NCBI GenBank assembly: GCA_964615375.1
Contig: CAZTOW010000002.1
Coordinates: forward strand, 1 to 64,000
DNA length: 64,000 bases
Direction: 5' to 3'
Source of the DNA: CAZKWG01 sp964615375
Lineage (GTDB): Bacteria; Myxococcota_A; UBA796; CAZKWG01
Shown in pieces: positions 25,402 to 33,793 of the stretch (position 1 is the first letter of the stretch; each line of letters starts with the position of its first letter). A program made the position numbers and the translations under genes. The notes under the pieces are model-generated. The model made no database searches, was not told the DNA's origin, and was given only the letters and a program-made list of their open reading frames with translations.

Positions 25402-27382
25402 ACCGATCCTCCCTTTCCATGTGTTCACCTTCATCGATCTCAGGCTCATGATCCAACCCGTCTCGTCGTGGGATCGATGCCTTGGAAGACGCTGTCTCGG
25501 GATAGACCTCCACCCCAGCAGTCTGAGACAAATCTGATGAACATTCGTTGTGTCCTGGTAGCGTCCATTCAATCTCAACGGTACGATCAATGTCACGAAG
25601 GATGCTGTCGTGCGTCGCTCTAACCGTGAGTTCGTATGGTAAGGCTCCCCCGCAGTCGTTCCCTGAACGCTCCTGGAACGCCCCTTCGATTGACTCCCAG
25701 GTGTAGGCGCTTGCATTAAATTGGAGCCGGTTTCCGATGGTCGCGCTCCCGGTGGATTCCAAGTCCCGATCCTGGTATGGGCCATAGTAACTGTTGGTGA
25801 CAAAGTGTGGACTGGGTAACCCCAGCTTCGCGAGCATTCGATTTCTGAAGATGGACTGAACCACCCACTGACAGCAGTCGAACTGCTTGTCTCCAGTATA
25901 GCAGTGGAACTTGGACCCGGTGATGTGCCCGAATTCATGGACGATGAGCGCCGCGATCTCGACTATCTCGCTCAGCGCGCACCGTGCGCAGTACATTCCC
26001 ACGAGGTAGTCGGTCAGCGTGGCCTTGCCCTCTACGCGAGCGTAGGAGTGGAGTCGGTGCGCCCACCAGAAATAGTAATCCGCGAGCGCCGCCTGCATCT
26101 TGAGGTAATCACAGAGGTAGATGGTGTCGCCTGGCGTCATCGCGAGGAAGCTGGCTTCAAAATCAATACTGATCGTGTCGCAATCGGGCCCGAAGCCGCA
26201 CCACTCGAAGGAGACATCAATGTCAACCACTGGCGTCGTGCCCGTGTACTCCGGTCGGACTTTTCCGTTGGACTCTACGCGAACCTCGGCTCCATAGGTG
26301 GGGCAGAAGGAGAGCTTTGGATCGACCCATCTCTTCTTGTCTTCGATCTGCTCCCGGATGGAGTCCGCGGTGATCCCGCATGAGTCTTGAAAGAGCTCAG
26401 GGCCCTCTGCCAGACTGGCATACTCATACAGCGTGGCCAGGGCATACTGGATCGCTTTGTAGTAATATCCATATCCCGAGTCCCAGAACAAGCCTGGGAT
26501 CTTGAGATCGTCGTTGTACTTGATGCACTTCTTGACCATGCTCAGCGACTCGGAGAGCGGCCCCACATTGTCGAACCACTGAGGGAGAAATTCCGCGAGC
26601 ATCTCCTCCTTCTCATTGGCTGGCATGTACCCGTACGGCACGGAGGCCACCAGATCCATGTTGAGCTCATCGCTGAAACCAAGGTGGATCGTGCATTGCC
26701 CAATCAGGTCGCGAATGTCGTCGGCAGCTACCGTCTTCTCTGCAGTGCTGCATTCTCCAGATGTGTTGACATTATCCCCATATCCAGACTCTCGCGTCCA
26801 CTCGGTCCACTCATCGTAGCCCTCCTCCCCAGGCAGCGGGTTCTCCTTCGAGTGGCCTGGTCTGGTGCGGCTCTTCAGACGATGATCGATCGGAACCGGC
26901 AGGCGACGAGCCTCTTCGAGGCTGGACACTCCGAACTGGGACAGGATGTCCCGGAGGGTCTTGGACCGCGCGGCAGGCGAGCGTGGTGGAGCTCTCTCGA
27001 CGAGATTTCGTTGGTGTGGCGAGAGCAGGACACCTCCTCTCACCTGCTTCCCGTCCTCTTGTGGACGGTGTACCGGTGGCCTACCCTCCACCACCGGCGC
27101 CCAGAAGTCGTCCACCTCGTCCGCCTCCCCTCCCCCACAAGCCGCGCTCCCACAGCTCCCGCCGCAGCCGCAGCCTGCCCCCGCCTCACTCAGCCCTGGC
27201 CACGCCACGTCCTCCCGCACCGGCGCCCAGAAGTCGCTCTCTTCGTACCGGACCTCCCCCCGCGCCCGCCGGCCCAGCTCCGCGAACACCCCGGGCAGAT
27301 CGTCGGTCCCGCAGTCGAAGCACTCCCGCGCCGCCACCTGCGACCAGTCTACGCCCGGCCTCAGCGCCTCGCGCGCCCTCAT
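25394..27382 (-). CDS. Cassette 2 gene C: conserved N-terminus fused to a different zincin-like domain
   Basis: In this 662-residue protein, residues 1-100 match cassette 1 gene C almost exactly (two DFWAPV motifs around a Cys-Gly cluster). After residue about 100 the sequence is unrelated until the peptidase region, where IYLCDYLKMQ precedes a hydrophobic helix with HEFGH at 482-486 (LIVHEFGHITG), followed by GDKQFDCC and SIFRNRM. This parallels IYIC...HELTH...GDCRTS...NIFRW in cassette 1, implying remote homology of the catalytic domains. The C-terminal 110 residues are extra. No signal peptide is seen. ATG 27382 overlaps the stop of gene B by ATGA. Zinc-dependent proteolysis is a motif-based inference. 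Confidence 0.75.
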   Translation of the reverse strand: MRAREALRPGVDWSQVAARECFDCGTDDLPGVFAELGRRARGEVRYEESDFWAPVREDVAWPGLSEAGAGCGCGGSCGSAACGGGEADEVDDFWAPVVEGRPPVHRPQEDGKQVRGGVLLSPHQRNLVERAPPRSPAARSKTLRDILSQFGVSSLEEARRLPVPIDHRLKSRTRPGHSKENPLPGEEGYDEWTEWTRESGYGDNVNTSGECSTAEKTVAADDIRDLIGQCTIHLGFSDELNMDLVASVPYGYMPANEKEEMLAEFLPQWFDNVGPLSESLSMVKKCIKYNDDLKIPGLFWDSGYGYYYKAIQYALATLYEYASLAEGPELFQDSCGITADSIREQIEDKKRWVDPKLSFCPTYGAEVRVESNGKVRPEYTGTTPVVDIDVSFEWCGFGPDCDTISIDFEASFLAMTPGDTIYLCDYLKMQAALADYYFWWAHRLHSYARVEGKATLTDYLVGMYCARCALSEIVEIAALIVHEFGHITGSKFHCYTGDKQFDCCQWVVQSIFRNRMLAKLGLPSPHFVTNSYYGPYQDRDLESTGSATIGNRLQFNASAYTWESIEGAFQERSGNDCGGALPYELTVRATHDSILRDIDRTVEIEWTLPGHNECSSDLSQTAGVEVYPETASSKASIPRRDGLDHEPEIDEGEHMEREDRYA

Positions 27383-27723
27383 GGCTTCGCCACCAGATCG
27401 AGCGTCACCACCGCATCAGCCGACAGCGTCCCCGTCACGAACCAGCACACCCACCGCGTGAACGTGTCTGCGTGGAACCACGCCGTCCCCGTCCCGGAGA
27501 GCGCGATCTCCGCCGGTGTCTCGAAGTCCAGGTAGCTCCCGGACTCGTTGACCGCCGCATGCCGGACCACCAGCTTCGCCGCGTCCCCCTCCCCCGCGCT
27601 CTGCACGGTCAGCACCAGGTGAAGTTCCCGGTAGTCTCCCAGGTCCAGCGCCTGGCTCAGGTCCACCTCCGCCCCCGGCGAGAGCGTCACGTTGTCCAGC
27701 AGCCGTCGATAGTGCAGGCTCAT
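27379..27723 (-). CDS. Cassette 2 gene B: small beta-rich protein
   Basis: This 114-residue near-duplicate of 23266-23610 has only a few conservative differences (LGDYRELHLV for LGEYRELHLV, ALSGTGTAWF for ALTGTGTAWF, SADAVV for SAEAVV). The differences are mostly synonymous or conservative, so the protein seems to be under purifying selection after duplication. It remains intact although its partner gene A is broken here. ATG 27723 is preceded by GGAGG, and its stop overlaps gene C by ATGA. Confidence 0.75.
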   Translation of the reverse strand: MSLHYRRLLDNVTLSPGAEVDLSQALDLGDYRELHLVLTVQSAGEGDAAKLVVRHAAVNESGSYLDFETPAEIALSGTGTAWFHADTFTRWVCWFVTGTLSADAVVTLDLVAKP

Positions 27724-27737
27724 GGTGACCTCCCTCC

Positions 27738-27888
27738 TCAGCTCTTGAAGGTGAAGGCCAGCGCTCAGCCACACACGGCACGCTCGATGGCGGTCCCGCT
27801 CGTGTTCGCCACCGAGATCACGTAGCGCATCTTCAGCCCGAAGGTGCTGGTCGTGGTGTGCGGCATCTGGATCGTGTCCATGTTCGAG
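27738..27888 (-). pseudogene. Broken gene A of cassette 2
   Basis: This is the last roughly 50 codons of gene A (TSTFGLKMRYVI, VANTSGTAIERAVCG, FTFKS). Two lesions are visible. The 5' two thirds are missing: homology ends at TGTTCGAG (27881-27888), where the sequence joins directly to the conserved upstream region. An in-frame TGA (27767-27765) replaces the TGC codon of the intact copy near the end. The paralogue at 23624-24043 could supply the function in trans. Confidence 0.85.
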
Positions 27889-28063
27889 GGTGCGGAGGGG
27901 AGCCGGCCCTGTGAGGAGCCTTACACAGCGGCGCCATTCCGTCAACCCAAGGGCGAGCATCTTCGCTTCATCAGCCTATATATTACAACATCAGCGTCTG
28001 GGGCTCGTGCGTGACTCTCCACGACCTCCGGCGAGCTCACCTGCCCCGGGTTATCCCTCCCCC
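27889..28063. promoter_or_regulatory. Conserved divergent promoter region of cassette 2
   Basis: These 175 bases lie between the broken gene A (minus) and the ATPase gene (plus). The left half matches 24056-24152 upstream of intact gene A. The right half contains CGGCGAGCTCACCTGCCCCGGGT, comparable to the region before the fossil ATPase. A short AT-rich segment (CTATATATTACAACATC, 27976-27992) stands out from the GC-rich surroundings and is the most likely place for promoter opening. No consensus was assigned. Confidence 0.45.
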
Positions 28064-29635
28064 ATGACCCGCTTCTTCAACATCACCGGCCCCTGCGATC
28101 CGCGCTGGCACTACATGTTGCCGCCCGAGGCGCGCCTGCCGGACATGATGCCCTTCATCCATCAGCAGTTGTACTTCGTGGTTCATGCCGCCCGGCAGAC
28201 CGGCAAGACCACCGCCATGAGGGCCTTCGCCGCGCGGTTGCGGGAGATGGGGCAGGTAGCGGTGTGGGCGACGCTGGAGCAGTCTCAGGGCGTCAACGAG
28301 ACCGCCGACGCAGAGCCGCTGTGGCTCCTCGCGCTGGAGATGGCCGCGGACTCTCAGGTCCCGCCGGAGCACAGGCCGCCCCCCCGTGGCCCCTGGCTGG
28401 AGAAGGAGATAGGCGGGCGGCTGATCCAGTGGCTCCGCGCCTGGTGCGCCGCCATTCCCGACCGCCCGGTGGTCCTGCTCCTCGACGAGGCCGACGTCGT
28501 CAGCGGCCCCGCGCTCATCAGCCTGCTCCGCCAGCTCCGCGCCGGCTTCATGGACCGCGGGCCCGGGAAGTTCCCCAGCTCCGTCGCCCTCATCGGCATG
28601 CGCGACCTCCGCGACTACCTCGCCCAGTCCAAGGAGGGCGTCGCGCTCAATCCGGGCTCCCCCTTCAACATCAAGGCCGCCAGCCTCACCCTCCGAAACT
28701 TCAACCTCGACGAGGTCCGGGCCCTCCTCGCGCAGCACACCGACGACACCGGCCAGCGCTTCGAGCCGGAGGCCGCGGACAGCGTCTACCACTGGACCCA
28801 GGGCCAGCCTTTCCTGGTCAACGCCCTCGCCCGGATCGCCGTCACCGAGCTCGTCCCCGACCCAACCCAACCCGTCACCCTCCAGACCATCGACCAGGCC
28901 CGTGAGCGACTCATCCAGAGCCGCACCACCCACCTGGACAGCCTCGGACAGCGGCTCCGCGAGCCCCGGGTCGCCAACATCGTCCGCGCCGTGCTGCTCT
29001 CGGATGTGGACGAGCCCATCGCCTACGAACACGACGACTTTCAGTACGTCCTCGATCTCGGCCTCATCCGTAGAGGCCCAGACGGCGCGGAGGCTGCCAA
29101 CCCCATCTATCGCGAGGTCCTGGCCCGACAGCTCTCCTACAACCTCCAGTCGAACCTCCCCCGCCCTCGCTTCCGCTGGCAGCACCCCGACGGCCGACTC
29201 GACATGAGCGCGCTCTCCGAGCAGTTCCTCAAGTGGTGGCGAAACAACGCCGCCATCGTCCTGGAGCACGCCGACCGCGGATACCTGGAGGCCGTCCCTC
29301 ACCTCGCGCTGATGGCCTTTCTGCAAAAACTGGTCAACGGCGGGGGGGAGATCCACCGCGAATTCGCCGCCGGCCGCGGCGCCGTCGATCTGCTCGTCGT
29401 CTACCAGGGCGAGCGCTTCGTCATCGAGATCAAGCGCGTCCCCCCACGCCACCGCACGCTGGAGTACGTCCGAGACGAGGGCCTCGAGCAGATCCTCCGC
29501 TACCTCGACGAGGTCGGCGAGACCGAGGGCTGGCTCTTCATCTTCGATCAGCGCCCCGACCGCTCCTGGGAGGAGCGCCTGTGGGCGGAAGAGCTCCAGA
29601 TCGAAGGGAAGATCCTGCACCTGCGCGGGGGTTGA
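28064..29635 (+). CDS. AAA ATPase with C-terminal PD-(D/E)XK nuclease-like domain
   Basis: This 523-residue protein has a P-loop at 42-50 (AARQTGKTT) and Walker B PVVLLLDEADVV near 150. A helical winged-helix-like region follows (HTDDTGQRF...YHWTQGQPFLVNALA). The C-terminus contains GAVDLLVVYQGERFVIEIK, the D...ExK signature of PD-(D/E)XK proteins in the AAA-ATPase/nuclease family. Such proteins are usually cytoplasmic and occur in mobile or defence-related regions; their biochemistry is poorly known. ATG 28064 is chosen because a fossil copy at 24254 starts with the same MxRF residues. It is transcribed away from cassette 2 and shares its conserved upstream region, so it is probably part of the same unit. 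Confidence 0.8.
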   Translation: MTRFFNITGPCDPRWHYMLPPEARLPDMMPFIHQQLYFVVHAARQTGKTTAMRAFAARLREMGQVAVWATLEQSQGVNETADAEPLWLLALEMAADSQVPPEHRPPPRGPWLEKEIGGRLIQWLRAWCAAIPDRPVVLLLDEADVVSGPALISLLRQLRAGFMDRGPGKFPSSVALIGMRDLRDYLAQSKEGVALNPGSPFNIKAASLTLRNFNLDEVRALLAQHTDDTGQRFEPEAADSVYHWTQGQPFLVNALARIAVTELVPDPTQPVTLQTIDQARERLIQSRTTHLDSLGQRLREPRVANIVRAVLLSDVDEPIAYEHDDFQYVLDLGLIRRGPDGAEAANPIYREVLARQLSYNLQSNLPRPRFRWQHPDGRLDMSALSEQFLKWWRNNAAIVLEHADRGYLEAVPHLALMAFLQKLVNGGGEIHREFAAGRGAVDLLVVYQGERFVIEIKRVPPRHRTLEYVRDEGLEQILRYLDEVGETEGWLFIFDQRPDRSWEERLWAEELQIEGKILHLRGG

Positions 29636-29835
29636 ACCCTGGGTGCCACCAGCAACCGAGTCGAAGACGTCACCAGCGTTCAAACTCCTGAAACCCTACC
29701 CGAGCGCGGCGACGACAACTCAGCCCGCCACGCCATCTCTCGCGCCGACTCTGCGTTCCTCTGCGCTCTCTGCGGTAAAACGCCCGAGAGATCGCGGTTT
29801 CTGGCCGCAATTCATGACGGACGGACGATTCACCA

Positions 29836-31998
29836 CTATCGCTCATCATACGCACATCGGAAGCCCTGGGTGGGCTCCACCGAGGTCGGGGCCATGTGAC
29901 GCCGAAAGGTCGGGCGCAGAGAGGCGAGCGTCGAGTCGTAGGCGCCGCCGCGCAGGACGTAGTGCTCCGGCTGGGCCTTGGGCTTGGTGAAGATGCCCTT
30001 GCGCTCCAGCTTGACTGGATAGCGGCTGCTGGTCCACTCCCAGACGTTGCCCGCGAGGTTGAGGACCCCATACGCGCTCGCGCCGCTCTCCAGCGCGTCC
30101 ACCGGCAGCGTCGTGTTGCGCGCGCAGCTCCCCATGTTGACGCGCTCGCAGTCCGGCTCCTTCTTGCCCCAGGGCCAGGGGCGCTTGTCCTCGGCTGTCT
30201 TCGCCTTCGTGCTCCAGGTGGCCGCCATCTCCCACTCCTCCTCGGAGGGCAGGCGACCCTTGTTCCACGCGCACCAGCTCTGGGCCTGGGCGTAGGTGAC
30301 GCCCACGGCGGGCTGCTGCTCGCCGCGCAGGCTGGCGAAGACGTGGGCGAGCTTGCCGCCGTTCGGGTCGTAGGCCGAGCCCGCCACCGCCCAGGCCAGC
30401 GGGGTGCAGGCACCGGCGGCCACGCAGCGCTGGTAGCGCTCGTTGGAGACCTCCAGCCGGTCCAGGCGGAAGGCGGCCAGGTCTACGGTGCGCGTGGGGC
30501 GCTCGTCCTCCTCGCCCGTGCCCAGGACGTCACCCGCCACGAAGGGCGCCCCGCTGATGAGCCGCGGCGCGTCGTCGACCAGCGCGGGGACCGTCTCCTC
30601 CACCACGTCCGCCCCCAGCGAGAGCAGCTTCCAGGCCAGCGGGATGGACATCACGCCGAAGAGGAGCAGACCGCCCAGCACGCCCAGCACCCAGCGCGTG
30701 TTGTTGGAGCTCCCCTCGCGCACCACGGCCTTCGGGCGGAGGTCCTTCGGCGGGCGCACCTCGCGGGGCAGCGGGTCCAGCCCCTCCTCCTCGCTGGTCG
30801 CGTCCCCGGCGATGGGGACGGCGGTGGGCGGCAGCGAGCGCCCGCTGAGGTCGTGCAGCCGCGCCGCCATCCCCACCCGCTCCAGCGCCACCCGCCGGGC
30901 CTCGCGCGCCTGGATGAGCCGACGCCGCGCGGTGTCGATCTCCTCGGCCATCCCGAGCGCGTCCCAGTAGCGGTTGGGCGGCGAGGGGTGCAGCAGCGGC
31001 GAGAGCGCGCGCCCGAAGACCAGACCCAGGTCCCGCACGCAGAGCTCCAGCCCCTCGGCGCCGTAGACCTCGGGGTCGCCCAGCCTGGACAGGCCCTCGG
31101 AGAGCGCCTGCAGATCCTCGGGCTGGACGGCGGCGTGCCCGCGCACCTCCACCAGATCGGACTCCCGCGTGCCCTCCCGGGCCTGGGAGAGCGCGCGGTG
31201 CGCGGCCAGGAGGGCCTCGCGATCCTCGTGGGGCGCCCGGGCCACGGCGCAGAGGGCCTCCCAGGTCTCCCGCCCGCGCTCGGTCAGCATGGGCGTCGGA
31301 TCGGCCTGATAGGCCGGGCGCGTCCCCGAGAGCCACCAGAACAGCACCACCGCCGCCGCGTATGTGTCCCAGGTGGGGTTCGGCTCGGGCAGGCCCGGCA
31401 GGAGCTGGTCGTAGGGCGCCCAGACGGGAGAGCCGAAGACCGCCAGCCGCACAGCCTGGAAGGCGTCCAGCACCAGCGTCCCGCCCAGGTCGATGAGGCG
31501 CAGCCCGCCCTCGTGATCGACCAGGATGTTCTCCGGCTTGATGTCGCGGTGGACCAGCACGCCGGTCCCGCCCTCCTCGAGCGGGAGCTCCAGCCGGTGC
31601 AGGTTGCCCAGCACCCGGCAGAGGTCCACGGCCAGGGCCAGGATCGCCTCCAGCGCCATGCCCCGGTGCTCGCGGATCAGGCGCTCGACGTGGTAGTTCC
31701 CGTCGCCCGCGTAGCGCGGCATCACCAGCGCCGGCCGACCGTCCCAGTCCAGGCGATCCAGCAGCTCGGCCACCCCGGGGGCTCCGCGCTCGCCCAGCAG
31801 CGCGAGCAGGTCGCCCTCCCGCTCCAGGGCGTCCCGGCTGACCGCGGTGTCGTCGGCCACCTTGATCGCCACGGCGAAGCCGTCGTCCCGCGCCCCGGCG
31901 TAGACCGTCCCCTGACCCCCGCGCGCGAGCACGGCGCCAGGGGTGTAGGTCCGACCCGAGAGGCCCTCGCGGGCCGGGGCGGCTTCTGTTGAGCTCAT
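29836..31998 (-). CDS. Membrane Ser/Thr protein kinase fused to FGE-sulfatase domain
   Basis: This is a 720-residue protein. Residues 1-270 are a eukaryote-like kinase: glycine loop ARGGQGTVYAG, Lys46 in VAIKV, catalytic HRDIKPENI at 150-158, and DLG (170-172) in place of DFG. A single membrane segment lies at about 436-460. Residues 481-720 are a formylglycine-generating-enzyme-like (SUMF1) domain with RLPSEEEWE, GNVWEWTSS, YVLRGGAYDS and a final GFRCAYDE. In this class the FGE-like domain usually acts as an extracytoplasmic binding module rather than an oxidase. A signal-sensing role across the inner membrane is inferred. ATG 31998 has only a weak ribosome site. The 200 bases before the ATPase gene end (29636-29835) hold no gene. 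Confidence 0.88.
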   Translation of the reverse strand: MSSTEAAPAREGLSGRTYTPGAVLARGGQGTVYAGARDDGFAVAIKVADDTAVSRDALEREGDLLALLGERGAPGVAELLDRLDWDGRPALVMPRYAGDGNYHVERLIREHRGMALEAILALAVDLCRVLGNLHRLELPLEEGGTGVLVHRDIKPENILVDHEGGLRLIDLGGTLVLDAFQAVRLAVFGSPVWAPYDQLLPGLPEPNPTWDTYAAAVVLFWWLSGTRPAYQADPTPMLTERGRETWEALCAVARAPHEDREALLAAHRALSQAREGTRESDLVEVRGHAAVQPEDLQALSEGLSRLGDPEVYGAEGLELCVRDLGLVFGRALSPLLHPSPPNRYWDALGMAEEIDTARRRLIQAREARRVALERVGMAARLHDLSGRSLPPTAVPIAGDATSEEEGLDPLPREVRPPKDLRPKAVVREGSSNNTRWVLGVLGGLLLFGVMSIPLAWKLLSLGADVVEETVPALVDDAPRLISGAPFVAGDVLGTGEEDERPTRTVDLAAFRLDRLEVSNERYQRCVAAGACTPLAWAVAGSAYDPNGGKLAHVFASLRGEQQPAVGVTYAQAQSWCAWNKGRLPSEEEWEMAATWSTKAKTAEDKRPWPWGKKEPDCERVNMGSCARNTTLPVDALESGASAYGVLNLAGNVWEWTSSRYPVKLERKGIFTKPKAQPEHYVLRGGAYDSTLASLRPTFRRHMAPTSVEPTQGFRCAYDER

Positions 31999-32119
31999 CG
32001 CCAGGATGTCACCCGTCCAGGCCCGGAGGGCAAGCCGGGGCGGGCAGAGCACTTTGTCGCGGCGGGTGGAGGGAGGCCGCGGCTATGGTGGGTGAGGGAC
32101 GCGGACCTTGGAGGCGAGC

Positions 32120-32560
32120 ATGAAGCGATCGATGATCCTGTGCCTGCTGGCGACCCTGGCGGGCTGTGATGGCTGGAAATACAGCCGTATCCCCGATGAT
32201 TCGGGGGGCGATGGGATCGACGAGCAGGACCAGGACGGCCCGCTGCTCACGCACACCCCCGTCGAGGACGGGCAGCCGGCCGACCAGGAGGTCTGGGTCA
32301 CCTGCACCGCGGTGGACCCGGAGAGCGGGGTGGTGGCTGTTACCCTGTACTACAAGCAGGAGACGAGCTCGCAGTGGGACGACGTCGAGCTACGGCCCAC
32401 CGACGACGAGGGCGGTTACGAGGGCGCCATCCCCGCTGACGACGTCGAGAGCGGCGGCATCGACTACTTCCTCGCGGCGACGGATCGCGAGGGAAACCTG
32501 TCTTATCTGCCCGTGAACGCCACCGACGAGGTCTATCACTTCCGCCTCAGCGGCGAGTGA
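32120..32560 (+). CDS. Small predicted lipoprotein
   Basis: This 146-residue protein has a lipoprotein signal: MKRSMILCLLATLAGC with lipobox LAGC at about 13-16. The mature part is acidic (DDSGGDGIDEQDQDGP) and then forms a predicted single beta-sandwich with VWVTCTAVDPESGVVAVTLYYK and GIDYFLAATDREGN. That pattern resembles the Ig/Fn3-like modules that follow peptidases, where D-x-E-GN and Y-A-x-D are common. ATG 32120 follows TTGGAGG by 5 bases. It stands alone between the divergent kinase gene and the convergent cupin gene. Function unknown. Confidence 0.75.
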   Translation: MKRSMILCLLATLAGCDGWKYSRIPDDSGGDGIDEQDQDGPLLTHTPVEDGQPADQEVWVTCTAVDPESGVVAVTLYYKQETSSQWDDVELRPTDDEGGYEGAIPADDVESGGIDYFLAATDREGNLSYLPVNATDEVYHFRLSGE

Positions 32561-32564
32561 TCGC

Positions 32565-33770
32565 TCACCCGACGAAGAGCGGCCCCAGCAGCGTGCTCCG
32601 CATCCGGTCGGCGTGGTCCAGCACGTCCTCCCACTGGGAGTGGACCGTCTCCGGGTCGAAGGCCGCCAGCAGGGCCTCGCGCCAGCGCTCGGGCGGGGCG
32701 CCCTGCAGCATCTGCCGGGCGAGGATCTGCTCCAGCGGACCGCTCAGGTCCACGCCGAGCAGCTCGGTGCCGGAGAGGGCCAGCAGCCAGCCCCAGACGC
32801 GCTCCAGGGGGTCGGCCTCCGGCGCCCAGCGCGCGACCATGCCCAGGATGGAGGCCCGATCCGGCAGGTTCAGGAGCAGGGCCAGGAAGAAGCGCTGCCC
32901 CGGATCCTGGACCTTGGCCCGCAGACCGAGGATGGCCGAGCGGCGGGTGCGCTCGCGCACGGCGGGCAGCAGCCGGTCCACCCGCGCCCCGTGCCGAGGA
33001 CGGGCGGCCTGGGCGAGCGCCTCCAGCAGCGCTGGATCCTCCTCCGATAACTGACTCACGGTCATTAACTGGTGGAGGCTCATGAGGTCGCTGGCCGCGG
33101 CGAGCTCGAGGGCCTCCTCGCGGAAGCGCTCGGGCGCGGTCTCGCGGAGCAGGCGGAGCACCTGCCCCCGCCGCTCCTGCAGGGCGTCGGTGAAGAAGGG
33201 GTCCAGCGCCAGACCCGGTGGGTGGAGATCGTACTGCGGGCCCACGTCCTGCTCGGAGACGGTGCGCACGACCACCGTGGCCGAGGGGCGCTCGAGGTGG
33301 AAGAGGCCGTGGGTGAGCTCGGGCGTGATGGCGAAGACGTCGCCCCGGCGCAGCAGCTCGCAGCCGAGCAGCTCGCAGCGCCCCAGCAGCAGGGCGCTGT
33401 TCACCCGATCCTCAGGGTGGAAGCGCCAGCGCGCGTGCAGGCTCCCGCCCTCCAGCACCATCGCCGCGCCCTGGAAGCCGTGGCGATGGATGGAGGTGGA
33501 GCCGTCGCGCCAGAAGAGCACGTCGATGTAGAAGCGCCGCCCCACGAAGACCGTCACGGGGGGCTCGCCGAAGACGCCGCTCAGATCGCGCTGCGGCGGC
33601 AGGTGGCGGGCCCGGAGGACGTGGCGGAGCACGTCGTCGCCCCGGACGGTCTCGTGGAGGCGAGCCTCGATGAGCGCGCGGGTGGCGATCTCCGGCAGCG
33701 CGCCCTCGTCGAAGTCACGGAGGGCGAGCGCGTCCTCGATGCGGAGTCCGAGCTCATCGAAGGGACGCAT
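32565..33770 (-). CDS. Cupin-domain protein
   Basis: This 401-residue protein has a cupin-like barrel at about 65-175. The metal-type motif reads TSIHRHGFQGAAMVLEG, with later FAITPELTHGLFHL and RPSATVVVRTV; the two His clusters could bind iron or another metal. Residues about 190-400 are helical with no recognised motif (LLRETAPERFREEALELA, VDRLLPAVRERTRRSA). It is cytoplasmic. It lies 23 bases downstream of the 51-residue peptide gene in the same direction, so the two are probably co-transcribed. The best current description is a cupin-family protein of unknown substrate; modification of the upstream peptide is a hypothesis. Confidence 0.7.
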   Translation of the reverse strand: MRPFDELGLRIEDALALRDFDEGALPEIATRALIEARLHETVRGDDVLRHVLRARHLPPQRDLSGVFGEPPVTVFVGRRFYIDVLFWRDGSTSIHRHGFQGAAMVLEGGSLHARWRFHPEDRVNSALLLGRCELLGCELLRRGDVFAITPELTHGLFHLERPSATVVVRTVSEQDVGPQYDLHPPGLALDPFFTDALQERRGQVLRLLRETAPERFREEALELAAASDLMSLHQLMTVSQLSEEDPALLEALAQAARPRHGARVDRLLPAVRERTRRSAILGLRAKVQDPGQRFFLALLLNLPDRASILGMVARWAPEADPLERVWGWLLALSGTELLGVDLSGPLEQILARQMLQGAPPERWREALLAAFDPETVHSQWEDVLDHADRMRSTLLGPLFVG

Positions 33771-33793
33771 GGGCTCCTCGCGGGCGGGTCACA

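Noticed and set aside
29742..29800. Short repetitive segment TCTGCG...CTCTGCGGTAAAACG between the ATPase and kinase genes
   Set aside because: It resembles half of a common intergenic repeat, but no second copy or inverted partner was found in the window.
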